From CAYSLA01 sp964431685 (GTDB taxonomy: Bacteria > Armatimonadota > UBA5829), in the NCBI GenBank assembly GCA_964431685.1, contig CAYSLA010000052.1:1-21099 (forward strand): 21,099 nt of DNA. The letters run 5' to 3'. Position numbers and translations under genes: made by a program. Positions within the stretch are counted from its first letter, which is position 1. Every line of letters starts with the position of its first letter. Shown piece by piece: positions 14,078-21,080 of this stretch. Under the pieces are notes generated by a model. It worked only from the letters and a program-made list of their open reading frames with translations. It was not told the DNA's origin and did no database searches.

Positions 14078-14929
14078 CTATCGTCCCAGTATCGCGTCCA
14101 TCGCGGCGGAGGTGTTGACGATTCGCACTTCCGGATAGTGCTGATACATAGGAATCATCTCGGCAGTGACGAATGAGTCGTAGCCGATGGCCTTGAGCGC
14201 CGCAATGACAGCGGGCCAGTTCACATCACCCACCAGCAGATCGGTGAACCCGAATGCTGTCCCGGCGCCCCGCACAAAGTCCTTGAAGTGGACACGCTTG
14301 ATTCTCTTGCCCAGAACCTTGATCCATTGCTCCGGGTATCCAACCGTCATGCAGTTGCCCACATCGAAGTAGCAGCCGACGTAGTCCGATTTGAACTGAT
14401 CTACAAACGCTGCCATCTCCATCGGCCCGACCAGGAACTTGTTCCAGACATTCTCGAGGCCGATAGCGATCTTTGCGCTCTCCGCGTGCGGAGCCAGCTT
14501 TCCGATGGCTTCGGTTGACCGGTCGTAAGCGGCGGAATATTCCACGACCTCCGCACCCGGATCGAAGAACACATCAACGGCTCCCGGTACAATTAGCACC
14601 GCGCCGGCGTCCAGCCATTTTGCGACGTCGATGAGTTGCCTGGAGATGTCTATTGCCTCCTGGCGAATCTTCGGATCGCTTGCCGTGAGTGACTTGCCCC
14701 AGTAAAGACCGCATGCCACGCTGGATATCTTCACTCCGGCGTCGCCTGCGGCGGCAACTATGTCCTTTGCCGATTTCTCGGTAGTCTGCATGCTCACATC
14801 GCCGGTATCGGATAGACACACCTCAACGGACTCGTAACCCGCCTTCTTCGCGGTCTTGAAGACGTCGGATACTTTGGCGGTGCCCTCAAGCCCTCCGGGA
14901 AATGACCAGTAGCTAATACCCTTTATCAT
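14078..14929 (-). CDS. Sugar phosphate isomerase/epimerase, TIM barrel (AP-endonuclease-2 superfamily)
   Basis: The 283-residue protein has the family length and barrel pattern. Metal ligands are visible: E159 (GLENVW), D189 (YFDVGN), H214 (RVHFKD) and E257 (VTAEMIP). Family members (xylose-isomerase-like, hydroxypyruvate isomerase, IolE/IolI and tagatose epimerase types) interconvert sugars or act in inositol breakdown in the cytoplasm. GGAGG lies 5 bases before the ATG and only 3 bases past the stop of the oxidoreductase gene upstream, 12 bases between the two coding regions, so the pair forms a tight operon and probably acts on the same sugar. The substrate is not determined. A 49-base palindrome follows the stop. 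Confidence 0.88.
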   Translation of the reverse strand: MIKGISYWSFPGGLEGTAKVSDVFKTAKKAGYESVEVCLSDTGDVSMQTTEKSAKDIVAAAGDAGVKISSVACGLYWGKSLTASDPKIRQEAIDISRQLIDVAKWLDAGAVLIVPGAVDVFFDPGAEVVEYSAAYDRSTEAIGKLAPHAESAKIAIGLENVWNKFLVGPMEMAAFVDQFKSDYVGCYFDVGNCMTVGYPEQWIKVLGKRIKRVHFKDFVRGAGTAFGFTDLLVGDVNWPAVIAALKAIGYDSFVTAEMIPMYQHYPEVRIVNTSAAMDAILGR

Positions 14930-14941
14930 TCTGTCCTCCAG

Positions 14942-15967
14942 TTAATAATCGACTATGGCGCTGGTTTCAGCCGACTTACGGGCCGCAAGCGAGAATCTGA
15001 CGGCCTCACGCCCACATTCCGGCGTGACGATTTCAGGGTGCTTGCCTGCCTTGATACAGTCGATGAAGTACTTGATCTCGTTGAAGTATCCGCCCAGGTC
15101 ACTCAGATTGCCCGACGTCTCTGTTGAGACTGAGACTTTTTGTTCCGGCATCTTCGGTGCATACGGCTCGCCTTCGTTAGGATAGACCATCAGGGACGGG
15201 GTCGCGCCGGAATCCAGTTTGATAGAGGCCTTCTCGCAGGACACGACAAGCGACATGTTGAAAGGATACGTGTTGGACAGATCCAGCGAACCCTCGGCGT
15301 AGCCGGCCGCACCTTTTTCGTGTCCCCAGGACGTAGTCATAACGCTGTCGATTCCACCAGTGGCGCTCTGAACGCCGCGGGCGAAGACTTTCGTTGGCGC
15401 GCCGAGCAGGTACGTAAGGTAGTCCAGATCGTGGATATGGAGGTCGTGAACGGCTCCCCCGCTCTTGGCGGGGTCGAACAGCCATCTCTGCCACGACCAC
15501 GTAGCCGGCGGGCTGAGTCTGCTGGCGCTGGCCCACTGAATCTTGCCCAGCTTGCCCGAGTCTACCAGGTCTTTGACCACCTGATATTCCGGCCAGAATC
15601 GGATTACCTGGCCAATCATCATCTTGACGCCGGCTTTCTTCACCGCATCAATCATCCGGTCACACGACTCGACCGTCAGCGCCATAGGTTTCTCGCACAG
15701 TACGTCTTTGCCGGCCTTCGCGGCTGCGATTACGCACTCTTCGTGGAGATAGGTGGGGGTGGTAATGTCGACTATGTCCAAGTCAACTCCGGCGAGCATC
15801 TCTTCGATGCTGGCAAAGACCGCGCACCCAAACTTCTCTTTGGCCTCGTCGCGCTTTGCGGGGTCGACGTCCGCAACGGCCACAATCTTGGCCTCGCCGG
15901 TCGCCTCGTGGCACTGAGTGTGCATGTGACCCATAAAACCGTATCCAACCAATCCGACTTTCAACAT
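14942..15967 (-). CDS. Gfo/Idh/MocA family NAD(P)-dependent sugar oxidoreductase
   Basis: The 341-residue protein begins with the Rossmann motif GLVGYGFMGHMH (about 5-16), has the family EKP motif (CEKPM, E92-P94) with the catalytic-type lysine, and GGAVHDLHIHDLDYL (about 170-184) bearing the Asp/His pair. The C-terminal half is the expected beta-sheet dimer and substrate domain. The family oxidises or reduces sugars, inositols and sugar derivatives. AGGAGG lies 6 bases before the ATG. It is first in a two-gene operon with the isomerase/epimerase at 14078. Together with the lyase and the DUF5107 protein it fits breakdown of a polysaccharide-derived sugar. It has its own promoter at 16040-16068. 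Confidence 0.92.
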   Translation of the reverse strand: MLKVGLVGYGFMGHMHTQCHEATGEAKIVAVADVDPAKRDEAKEKFGCAVFASIEEMLAGVDLDIVDITTPTYLHEECVIAAAKAGKDVLCEKPMALTVESCDRMIDAVKKAGVKMMIGQVIRFWPEYQVVKDLVDSGKLGKIQWASASRLSPPATWSWQRWLFDPAKSGGAVHDLHIHDLDYLTYLLGAPTKVFARGVQSATGGIDSVMTTSWGHEKGAAGYAEGSLDLSNTYPFNMSLVVSCEKASIKLDSGATPSLMVYPNEGEPYAPKMPEQKVSVSTETSGNLSDLGGYFNEIKYFIDCIKAGKHPEIVTPECGREAVRFSLAARKSAETSAIVDY

Positions 15968-16039
15968 CCGGATCCTCCTGTCGTTTCCCGATCCCTGAGA
16001 TCACTCTCCAGGGACGATTCTAATTCATCATTGCTGCCA

Positions 16040-16068
16040 ATTGTACCACATTGGCGTGTTATACTCAA
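16040..16068 (-). promoter_or_regulatory. Sigma70-like promoter of the oxidoreductase/isomerase operon
   Basis: Read leftward, TTGAGT (16063-16068, 4 of 6) and TACAAT (16040-16045, 5 of 6) are separated by exactly 17 bases. The leader to the ATG at 15967 is about 65 bases. Confidence 0.6.
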
Positions 16069-16078
16069 AGCAGAGTAG

Positions 16079-16100
16079 GGGAGGACCTCTGTGTCCTCCC
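16079..16100 (-). terminator. Hairpin after the glycosyltransferase gene
   Basis: GGGAGGAC (16079-16086) and GTCCTCCC (16093-16100) form a perfect 8-base stem around CTCTGT, 20 bases after the glycosyltransferase stop. No T-run follows on the leftward transcript. TCCCGAAGC (16097-16105) links it to the other intergenic hairpins. Confidence 0.5.
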
Positions 16101-16120
16101 GAAGCGCACATGCTCGTTCG

Positions 16121-16921
16121 CTACCACCTTCGCAATCTGTGGTAGACCACGCCCGCCGACTTCTTTGCCAACCGTGGCAGCATACCAATCTTCGATGCCA
16201 GTCCAGCGCTCATCCAGTAGCGCAGGTATACCCGCAGCAACAGCCGGGTGTCGTTGGCGCGGACAACCCGGTAGTTCAAGTTAGACTCGTGGAGCCGGTA
16301 TCTCACCAGACGCTCCGGAACGTATGCGGCAGACCCGGACATCAGCAGTTTGAGCCACGCGTCAAAGTCGTCGGATGTCGTGTATCTCGGGTCAAACCCG
16401 CCGGCGTCAAGCAGTGCGACCCGACGAACCACGGCAGCGGACGTTGTGATGACGAAGTTGCCGTGCCGGAAGAACCACTCGAAATCCGGACATGGTGGAA
16501 TAGTGCTCTGGTCTATCTTGTTCAGCGCCTCTGAATACCCCACGATCTCAACGGCCGAGAAGACCAGATTCGCCGATGGTTTCTCCTCAAAGACCGGTAC
16601 CGTCCTTGCGAGCTTGTCCGGCATCCAGATGTCATCGTGGTCGAGAAAGGCCACAAACTCCCCATGGGCCGCACGCAGCCCATCGTTTCTGCTGGCTGCC
16701 TGGCCGAGGTTCGAATTGTGCGTGACCAGGTTGGGATGCAGGACGGCCTCGAAACGCGAGAGCAGCCCGGAGATGTCTCTGGGAGAGGCGTCATCCACAA
16801 TCACAGTCTCAAAACCCCGATAGGACTGTGCGGCTACCGACTCCAGAGTCTCAGCCAAATAACCCTCGTGAGCCTCGGAGGAACAGTAAACGGGAACGAC
16901 TACGGATACCTTCGGAACCAA
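16121..16921 (-). CDS. Family 2 glycosyltransferase
   Basis: The TTG at 16921 has GGAGG 6 bases upstream. The 266-residue protein has the GT-A fold motifs: VSVVVPVY (5-12), IVDDASP (41-47), the DxD-type metal site FLDHDDIW (92-99) and TSDDFDAW (182-189), where D184/D185 fill the catalytic-base position. There is no clear membrane segment, though the basic C-terminus (about 225-266, many Arg/Lys) could touch the membrane. The family moves a nucleotide-sugar unit onto a lipid-linked or surface glycan. It stands alone between the sugar operon and the divergent recQ fusion; no other polysaccharide assembly gene is present, so its acceptor is unknown. Confidence 0.9.
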   Translation of the reverse strand: MVPKVSVVVPVYCSSEAHEGYLAETLESVAAQSYRGFETVIVDDASPRDISGLLSRFEAVLHPNLVTHNSNLGQAASRNDGLRAAHGEFVAFLDHDDIWMPDKLARTVPVFEEKPSANLVFSAVEIVGYSEALNKIDQSTIPPCPDFEWFFRHGNFVITTSAAVVRRVALLDAGGFDPRYTTSDDFDAWLKLLMSGSAAYVPERLVRYRLHESNLNYRVVRANDTRLLLRVYLRYWMSAGLASKIGMLPRLAKKSAGVVYHRLRRW

Positions 16922-16995
16922 GCTCTGCCTCCCTCCAGTCCGACGATATGCTACACCTTGTCACGACTCCATTACAAGTCTGCAACGCGCCCGCG

Positions 16996-17024
16996 TTGAC
17001 AGATAGCTTCGCACCCGTTAGAAT
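16996..17024 (+). promoter_or_regulatory. Sigma70-type promoter of the recQ fusion gene
   Basis: TTGACA (16996-17001), a 17-base spacer and TAGAAT (17019-17024) lie about 60 bases before the TTG start. This is the strongest promoter in the divergent gap (16922-17085). Nothing else is apparent in that gap apart from a poor leftward candidate (TTGTAA-18-TAGCAT) for the glycosyltransferase. Confidence 0.78.
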
Positions 17025-17085
17025 CAAGTCCACAAACGTGTCCTGACAACTCGCGGCGTGCGATCTGGAGACCCTGGAGAGAGCC

Positions 17086-19902
17086 TTGGCTGATGAAGAA
17101 TGTCGAAACCAGTCACCTTCGCAAAGAGCGGTTCCGCGAGACCCTCTGTTAGAAGCGCTGCGAACGCACTTCGGATTCGACAGCTTTCGACCCGGGCAGC
17201 CCGACGCGGTCCGGAGCTTGCTGTGCGGTGAAAACACCCTTGTTGTGATGCCCACCGGTGCTGGGAAATCACTTGTTTACCAGATGACAGCTCTGCTCAC
17301 CGAAGGGGTCACGCTGGTTATCTCGCCGCTGATTTCTCTGATGCAGGATCAGGTCCGGGCCCTCACAAGGAAGCGAATACCGGCGGCCTACATTAACAGC
17401 ACACTAACGCCGAATGACCAGGCAGCACGGTTGAGGGCTATGGTAGATGGACGCCTCAAGCTGGTCTATGTGGCTCCCGAAAGACTGCGAGCTTCCGCGT
17501 TCCGAGAGGCAATCGGCAAGGTCAAAGTCAGTCTGCTCGCCGTGGACGAAGCGCACTGCATCTCGCAGTGGGGACACGATTTCAGACCGGACTATCTGCA
17601 CATTGCCAGCGCGCGAAGGCTGATGCGAAATCCGGTAACGGCTGCACTCACCGCCACTGCGACAGCCTACGTGCGCCGCGACATATCCCGGGCGCTTGGT
17701 CTGGGTTCAACCAGGCAGATAGTCACAGGCTTCAACCGCCCAAACCTCTCCTTCGAGGTGCGTTCCGCGCACAACTATCAGGCAAAGGCCCAGGTGCTGG
17801 TTGAAGCACTTGCCGATCTCGAGGACGGTTCGGCCATTGTTTACGCTGGTTCCCGGCGCGACTCCGAGGAAATTTCCGGGCTGATAAGCAAGGTGGCTGG
17901 GCTGCACGCGGAGTTCTATCATGCGGGTATGGACGCCAACGTGCGGGCCAGTGTGACGGATCGCTTCCTCTCCGGCGAACTGCCTGTTGTTGTCGCAACG
18001 AATGCATTCGGTATGGGTATCGACCGAGCTGATGTGCGAATGGTTGTGCACTTCACCCTGCCCGGGTCGCTGGAGGAATACTATCAAGAGGCTGGGCGAG
18101 CCGGCCGTGATGGTCAACAGTCCAGGGCTGTGCTGATATACTCCCCGCAGGACACCTCGCTGCACGAGTACTTCATCAGGTCTTCTACTATAGAAAGAGG
18201 TTCGCTTCGCGGTCTGCACAAGGTCTTGTCGGACTCCGGCGCAGGCGCGCACTGGTTTGAACACCCTGAAATATCTACCCAGACCGGCCTTAACGAAGTG
18301 GCATCGCGAGTGGCTCTGTCGATTCTTGAAGAGGCCCACGCAATCGTCGTTCTCGCCGTCGAAAGAGGGGCTTCTCTGGTGGAGTGCGGAGAATGGAGAG
18401 ATGACGCCATATCCGCAGCGCTCGAGAAGTCCGAGGACAGATCAAGAGCCAAGCAGCAGCATCTGGCGGACATGGTCGCCTACGCGGAATCGAACAAATG
18501 TCGGCGCAAGACAATCCTTGAGTATTTTGGCGATGTCTCTGAGCCGATTGCGGAGATCTGTTGCGACAACTGCATTGATCCGCCATCTGGCGATGAGGCT
18601 GGTGCTCAGGACTGCACCGCGCCTCTTACGGAGGAGAACAAAGCAGCGCTTCTCATATTGGAGACATTGCTGCGGCTCAGGTGGCCGGTGGGCAGAACCA
18701 AGCTTGCGCACGTGCTTGCCGGTGCCAAATCCAGGGACATGACCCAGTCTGGCTACTTCAGGACTTCGTTTTACGGGAAGCTCGCCGGGCACCGGCAGAA
18801 AGATATCCTCGATATTATCGACCAACTCTTGCGCCGAGGCTATCTTGCGATGGAGGGCAGTGATCGGCCTGTGCTCAAGCTGTCAAAGAAGGGCGAGCAG
18901 GCTCTCGAGACAGGGCAGGCAATACACATTTCGATCGCCAACGCGCCTTCGCCGAAGAAGGCCAAAGATGCCCAGGCGAAGAGACTGGCCGGCGATTCTG
19001 TCCGACTCACCGCCGATATGTTTGCGCGTGGGATGAATGTCCAGCAGATAGCAGAGGAACGGGGACTTGTCCATGACACCATTTATGGCCACCTGGCAAA
19101 GCGCATCGCCTCCGGGCTGTTGAATCTGGATCAAGTGTTGACGGCGGGAGAGATCGACACCATCAGGTCGGCAATGAGCAGCGCAGGGCCGGACGCTCGG
19201 GCTGGACTGATCAAGTCTATCCTTGGTGACGCGGTCGGCTACGGTCCAATCAACTGCGTATTGGCTGCGGACCGGCCGTCGCTTTTGCTCGATAAACCGG
19301 TTGCCATCACCGATGTCACCACTGCTCAGCAAGTGAGCGACTATCTGTCACGTCCGCATCCCAGAGCCCTCTCCGGCCCGTGGGAGAGCGGGTGGTCGCT
19401 CGGCTTCCATAGTGTGTTTTCGGGAGCGGACAGGAGCCGCAGCCTGGTGGGCGAACTAGTGTACCGGCTTAAGTATTGCGAAGATCGGCAGGCGGTCACA
19501 GAACTCGTGCAGATGGCGGCGGCCGTCTGCAACGATGATCCGGCGATGCGCTCGGCAGAGACCATAGTCCCGATGCCGGGATCCACCAGGCGCAATTTCG
19601 ATCACGTCTCTTTGTTTGTCAACATGCTTGCGGCACGGACTGGAAAACGAATGTTACCAGCGCTTTCGAAGGTAAGAGCGACCCATCCTCAGAAGGAATT
19701 GCGCACGCTGGCGCAGAAGCGTAAGAACGTGGCCGGGGCGATCGTCAGCGACGAGAGCGTGCGCGGGAAACGCGTGCTTCTGGTGGATGATCTTTTCGAT
19801 TCAGGAGCGACGCTCTCTGAGGCGGCGCGAGCCGTGGTCGAGGCGGGGGCAACATCGGTATGTGTGCTCACTCTGACCAGCACCATACACTCTGACGCGT
19901 AG
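17086..19902 (+). CDS. recQ: RecQ helicase fused to HTH_40-like and ComF-type phosphoribosyltransferase domains
   Basis: The TTG at 17086 has GGAG 6 bases upstream. The 938-residue protein starts with a full RecQ helicase: FRPGQ (35-39), Walker A MPTGAGKS (55-62), DEAH (154-157) followed by the RecQ-specific CISQWGHDFRPDY, TATAT-like motif (188-194) and QEAGRAGRDGQ (334-344). The zinc site has C472, C493 and C496, but the usual first Cys of the triplet is E490, with an extra C492. An RQC winged helix spans about 516-605, and an HTH_40-like domain about 636-690. There is no HRDC domain. Residues about 781-935 form a ComF-type phosphoribosyltransferase with LVYRLKY, PMPGSTRR and the PRPP loop VLLVDDLFDSGAT (897-909); the usual ComF zinc ribbon is missing. 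RecQ unwinds DNA 3'-5' in repair; ComFC proteins help natural transformation. dprA follows 162 bases later. Confidence 0.93.
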   Translation: MADEECRNQSPSQRAVPRDPLLEALRTHFGFDSFRPGQPDAVRSLLCGENTLVVMPTGAGKSLVYQMTALLTEGVTLVISPLISLMQDQVRALTRKRIPAAYINSTLTPNDQAARLRAMVDGRLKLVYVAPERLRASAFREAIGKVKVSLLAVDEAHCISQWGHDFRPDYLHIASARRLMRNPVTAALTATATAYVRRDISRALGLGSTRQIVTGFNRPNLSFEVRSAHNYQAKAQVLVEALADLEDGSAIVYAGSRRDSEEISGLISKVAGLHAEFYHAGMDANVRASVTDRFLSGELPVVVATNAFGMGIDRADVRMVVHFTLPGSLEEYYQEAGRAGRDGQQSRAVLIYSPQDTSLHEYFIRSSTIERGSLRGLHKVLSDSGAGAHWFEHPEISTQTGLNEVASRVALSILEEAHAIVVLAVERGASLVECGEWRDDAISAALEKSEDRSRAKQQHLADMVAYAESNKCRRKTILEYFGDVSEPIAEICCDNCIDPPSGDEAGAQDCTAPLTEENKAALLILETLLRLRWPVGRTKLAHVLAGAKSRDMTQSGYFRTSFYGKLAGHRQKDILDIIDQLLRRGYLAMEGSDRPVLKLSKKGEQALETGQAIHISIANAPSPKKAKDAQAKRLAGDSVRLTADMFARGMNVQQIAEERGLVHDTIYGHLAKRIASGLLNLDQVLTAGEIDTIRSAMSSAGPDARAGLIKSILGDAVGYGPINCVLAADRPSLLLDKPVAITDVTTAQQVSDYLSRPHPRALSGPWESGWSLGFHSVFSGADRSRSLVGELVYRLKYCEDRQAVTELVQMAAAVCNDDPAMRSAETIVPMPGSTRRNFDHVSLFVNMLAARTGKRMLPALSKVRATHPQKELRTLAQKRKNVAGAIVSDESVRGKRVLLVDDLFDSGATLSEAARAVVEAGATSVCVLTLTSTIHSDA

Positions 19903-19926
19903 AGAGCAGATAAAGAGATACTCAGA

Positions 19927-19954
19927 TATGCTGCGCGGACGTGTGTCCCGAAGC
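19927..19954. repeat. Dispersed hairpin repeat, copy before dprA
   Basis: This 28-base segment, TATGCT followed by G and a 21-base block containing GGACGTGTGTCCCGAAGC, matches 20978-21005 at 27 of 28 positions in the same orientation. GGAC/GTCC pair around GTGT. It begins 24 bases after the recQ fusion stop. Confidence 0.85.
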
Positions 19955-19964
19955 TCTCGAAGGT

Positions 19965-20026
19965 TGTTTCGGGATTTCGGATATGTGCTATGCTGACAGT
20001 CTTGATGAGACAAAAATCCCGAAACA
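19965..20026. repeat. 13-base perfect inverted repeat in the recQ-dprA gap
   Basis: TGTTTCGGGATTT (19965-19977) and AAATCCCGAAACA (20014-20026) are perfect inverted repeats 36 bases apart. The right arm ends 38 bases before the dprA start. The centre contains GTGCTATGCT (19985-19994), also found at 20974-20983 beyond dprA. It could fold as a terminator or leader structure, or be the two ends of a very small palindromic element. Confidence 0.75.
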
Positions 20027-20064
20027 TTGGCAGACCCTGGGCGTTTTGATAGGAACAGACCAAA

Positions 20065-20961
20065 TTGAGCAAACTACACTACCTGGCGCTATCGCAGATA
20101 AAGGGCATCGGCCCCGTGCTCGCCCGCACGTTGCTGGAGCAGTTTGGCAGCATCGAGTCGGTGTTTTGCGCCCATGCTGCCGAGCTAAGCCTTGTGCCGC
20201 GCGTATCGGAGCAGATGGCCGAGGATATCTTGGGGGCAGACCTGGAGATGCTTGAACGCTCTTTGGAGAACATTGATTCCTCGGAAATCGATCTGCTCAC
20301 CTGGGACGACAGCGACTACCCTGCAAACCTCTTCGAAGTTCGAGATGCGCCTTACTTGCTTTATGTGGCAGGCAGAGTCTTGCCGGCTGACGACCGGGCA
20401 GTCGCAGTCGTTGGTACACGGGAGCCGAGTGATTCGTCGCGTGAGGTGGCAACCTTGCTGGCCAGGCATCTGGCGGAGGCGGGAGTGACGGTGGTGAGCG
20501 GATTGGCTACAGGCATAGACACCGCCGCCCACGAGGGGGCTCTGGCTGCTGAAGATGGGCGAACGATTGCGGTGCTGGGATCGGGACTTAACAGAGTCCA
20601 TCCTGCCGAGAACAGGGAGTTGGCCGAGCGAATCACGAATCGTGGTGCCTTGATCACTGAGTACGGCCCAAACGTTCCTCCAAACGGGCCGAACCTGATG
20701 GCACGGGACAGGATCGTGAGCGGAATGTCGAAGGCGGTGTTGGTAGTAGAGGCGGGAGTGGATAGCGGCAGCGTAGATACAGCGAAGAGGGCGAAGAAAC
20801 AGGGCCGGAAAGTCTACGCTATCCCCGGAAGTCCGGGCACGAATCAGCTACTCGGGATGGGAGCTGAGCCGCTTGATCCCAACGATTTCGATGTGGAGGC
20901 GCTACTAGCTGAGCCGACACCTGAAGCACCGAAGCCTGGCGATCAGATGAGTCTGTTCTGA
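20065..20961 (+). CDS. dprA: DprA/Smf DNA-processing protein, short form with clamp-type tail
   Basis: The TTG at 20065 has AGGAA 9 bases upstream. The 298-residue protein has an N-terminal helix-hairpin-helix-like segment (LSQIKGIGPVLARTLLEQFG, about 9-28) and the DprA Rossmann core: DSDYPANL (82-89), VVGTREPS (115-122), SGLATGIDTAAHEGAL (145-160), LGSGLNRVHPAEN (171-183), GALITEYGPN (194-203), SGMSKAVLVVEA (219-230), SGSVDTA (234-240) and YAIPG (251-255). The usual FPRRNR before SGLS reads LMARDR, and the C-terminal winged helix is absent. The protein ends QMSLF, a match to the beta-sliding-clamp binding consensus. DprA binds single-stranded DNA and loads RecA during transformation. It follows the RecQ-ComF fusion and is bracketed by near-identical repeats. 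The family is certain; natural competence is not shown. Confidence 0.93.
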   Translation: MSKLHYLALSQIKGIGPVLARTLLEQFGSIESVFCAHAAELSLVPRVSEQMAEDILGADLEMLERSLENIDSSEIDLLTWDDSDYPANLFEVRDAPYLLYVAGRVLPADDRAVAVVGTREPSDSSREVATLLARHLAEAGVTVVSGLATGIDTAAHEGALAAEDGRTIAVLGSGLNRVHPAENRELAERITNRGALITEYGPNVPPNGPNLMARDRIVSGMSKAVLVVEAGVDSGSVDTAKRAKKQGRKVYAIPGSPGTNQLLGMGAEPLDPNDFDVEALLAEPTPEAPKPGDQMSLF

Positions 20962-20977
20962 CACTGACTATACGTGC

Positions 20978-21018
20978 TATGCTTCGCGGACGTGTGTCCC
21001 GAAGCAGACTAAGCATAG
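20978..21018. repeat. Dispersed hairpin repeat, copy after dprA
   Basis: Bases 20978-21005 repeat 19927-19954 with one mismatch. GCTTCG and GGAC (20981-20991, one bulged C between) pair with GTCC and CGAAGC around GTGT. CTATGCTT (20977-20984) also pairs with AAGCATAG (21011-21018), giving an alternative fold. It lies 16 bases past the dprA stop and may act as its 3' end. Confidence 0.85.
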
Positions 21019-21051
21019 TTCTGGTGTCGCGAGACCAGCCGGCTTCGGCCT

Positions 21052-21080
21052 TCCACAATCTCCGCCTGGTCTGGTATAAT
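21052..21080 (+). promoter_or_regulatory. Strong extended -10 promoter pointing out of the window
   Basis: TCCACA (21052-21057, 4 of 6), a 17-base spacer and a perfect TATAAT (21075-21080) preceded by TGG (extended -10). An inverted repeat AGACCAG/CTGGTCT (21032-21038 and 21066-21072) overlaps it. The driven gene is beyond the window; topA often follows dprA in bacteria, but nothing here shows it. Confidence 0.6.

Noticed and set aside
17707..18339. Leftward 210-residue frame
   Set aside because: Opposite the RecQ helicase core, whose motifs are continuous across it.
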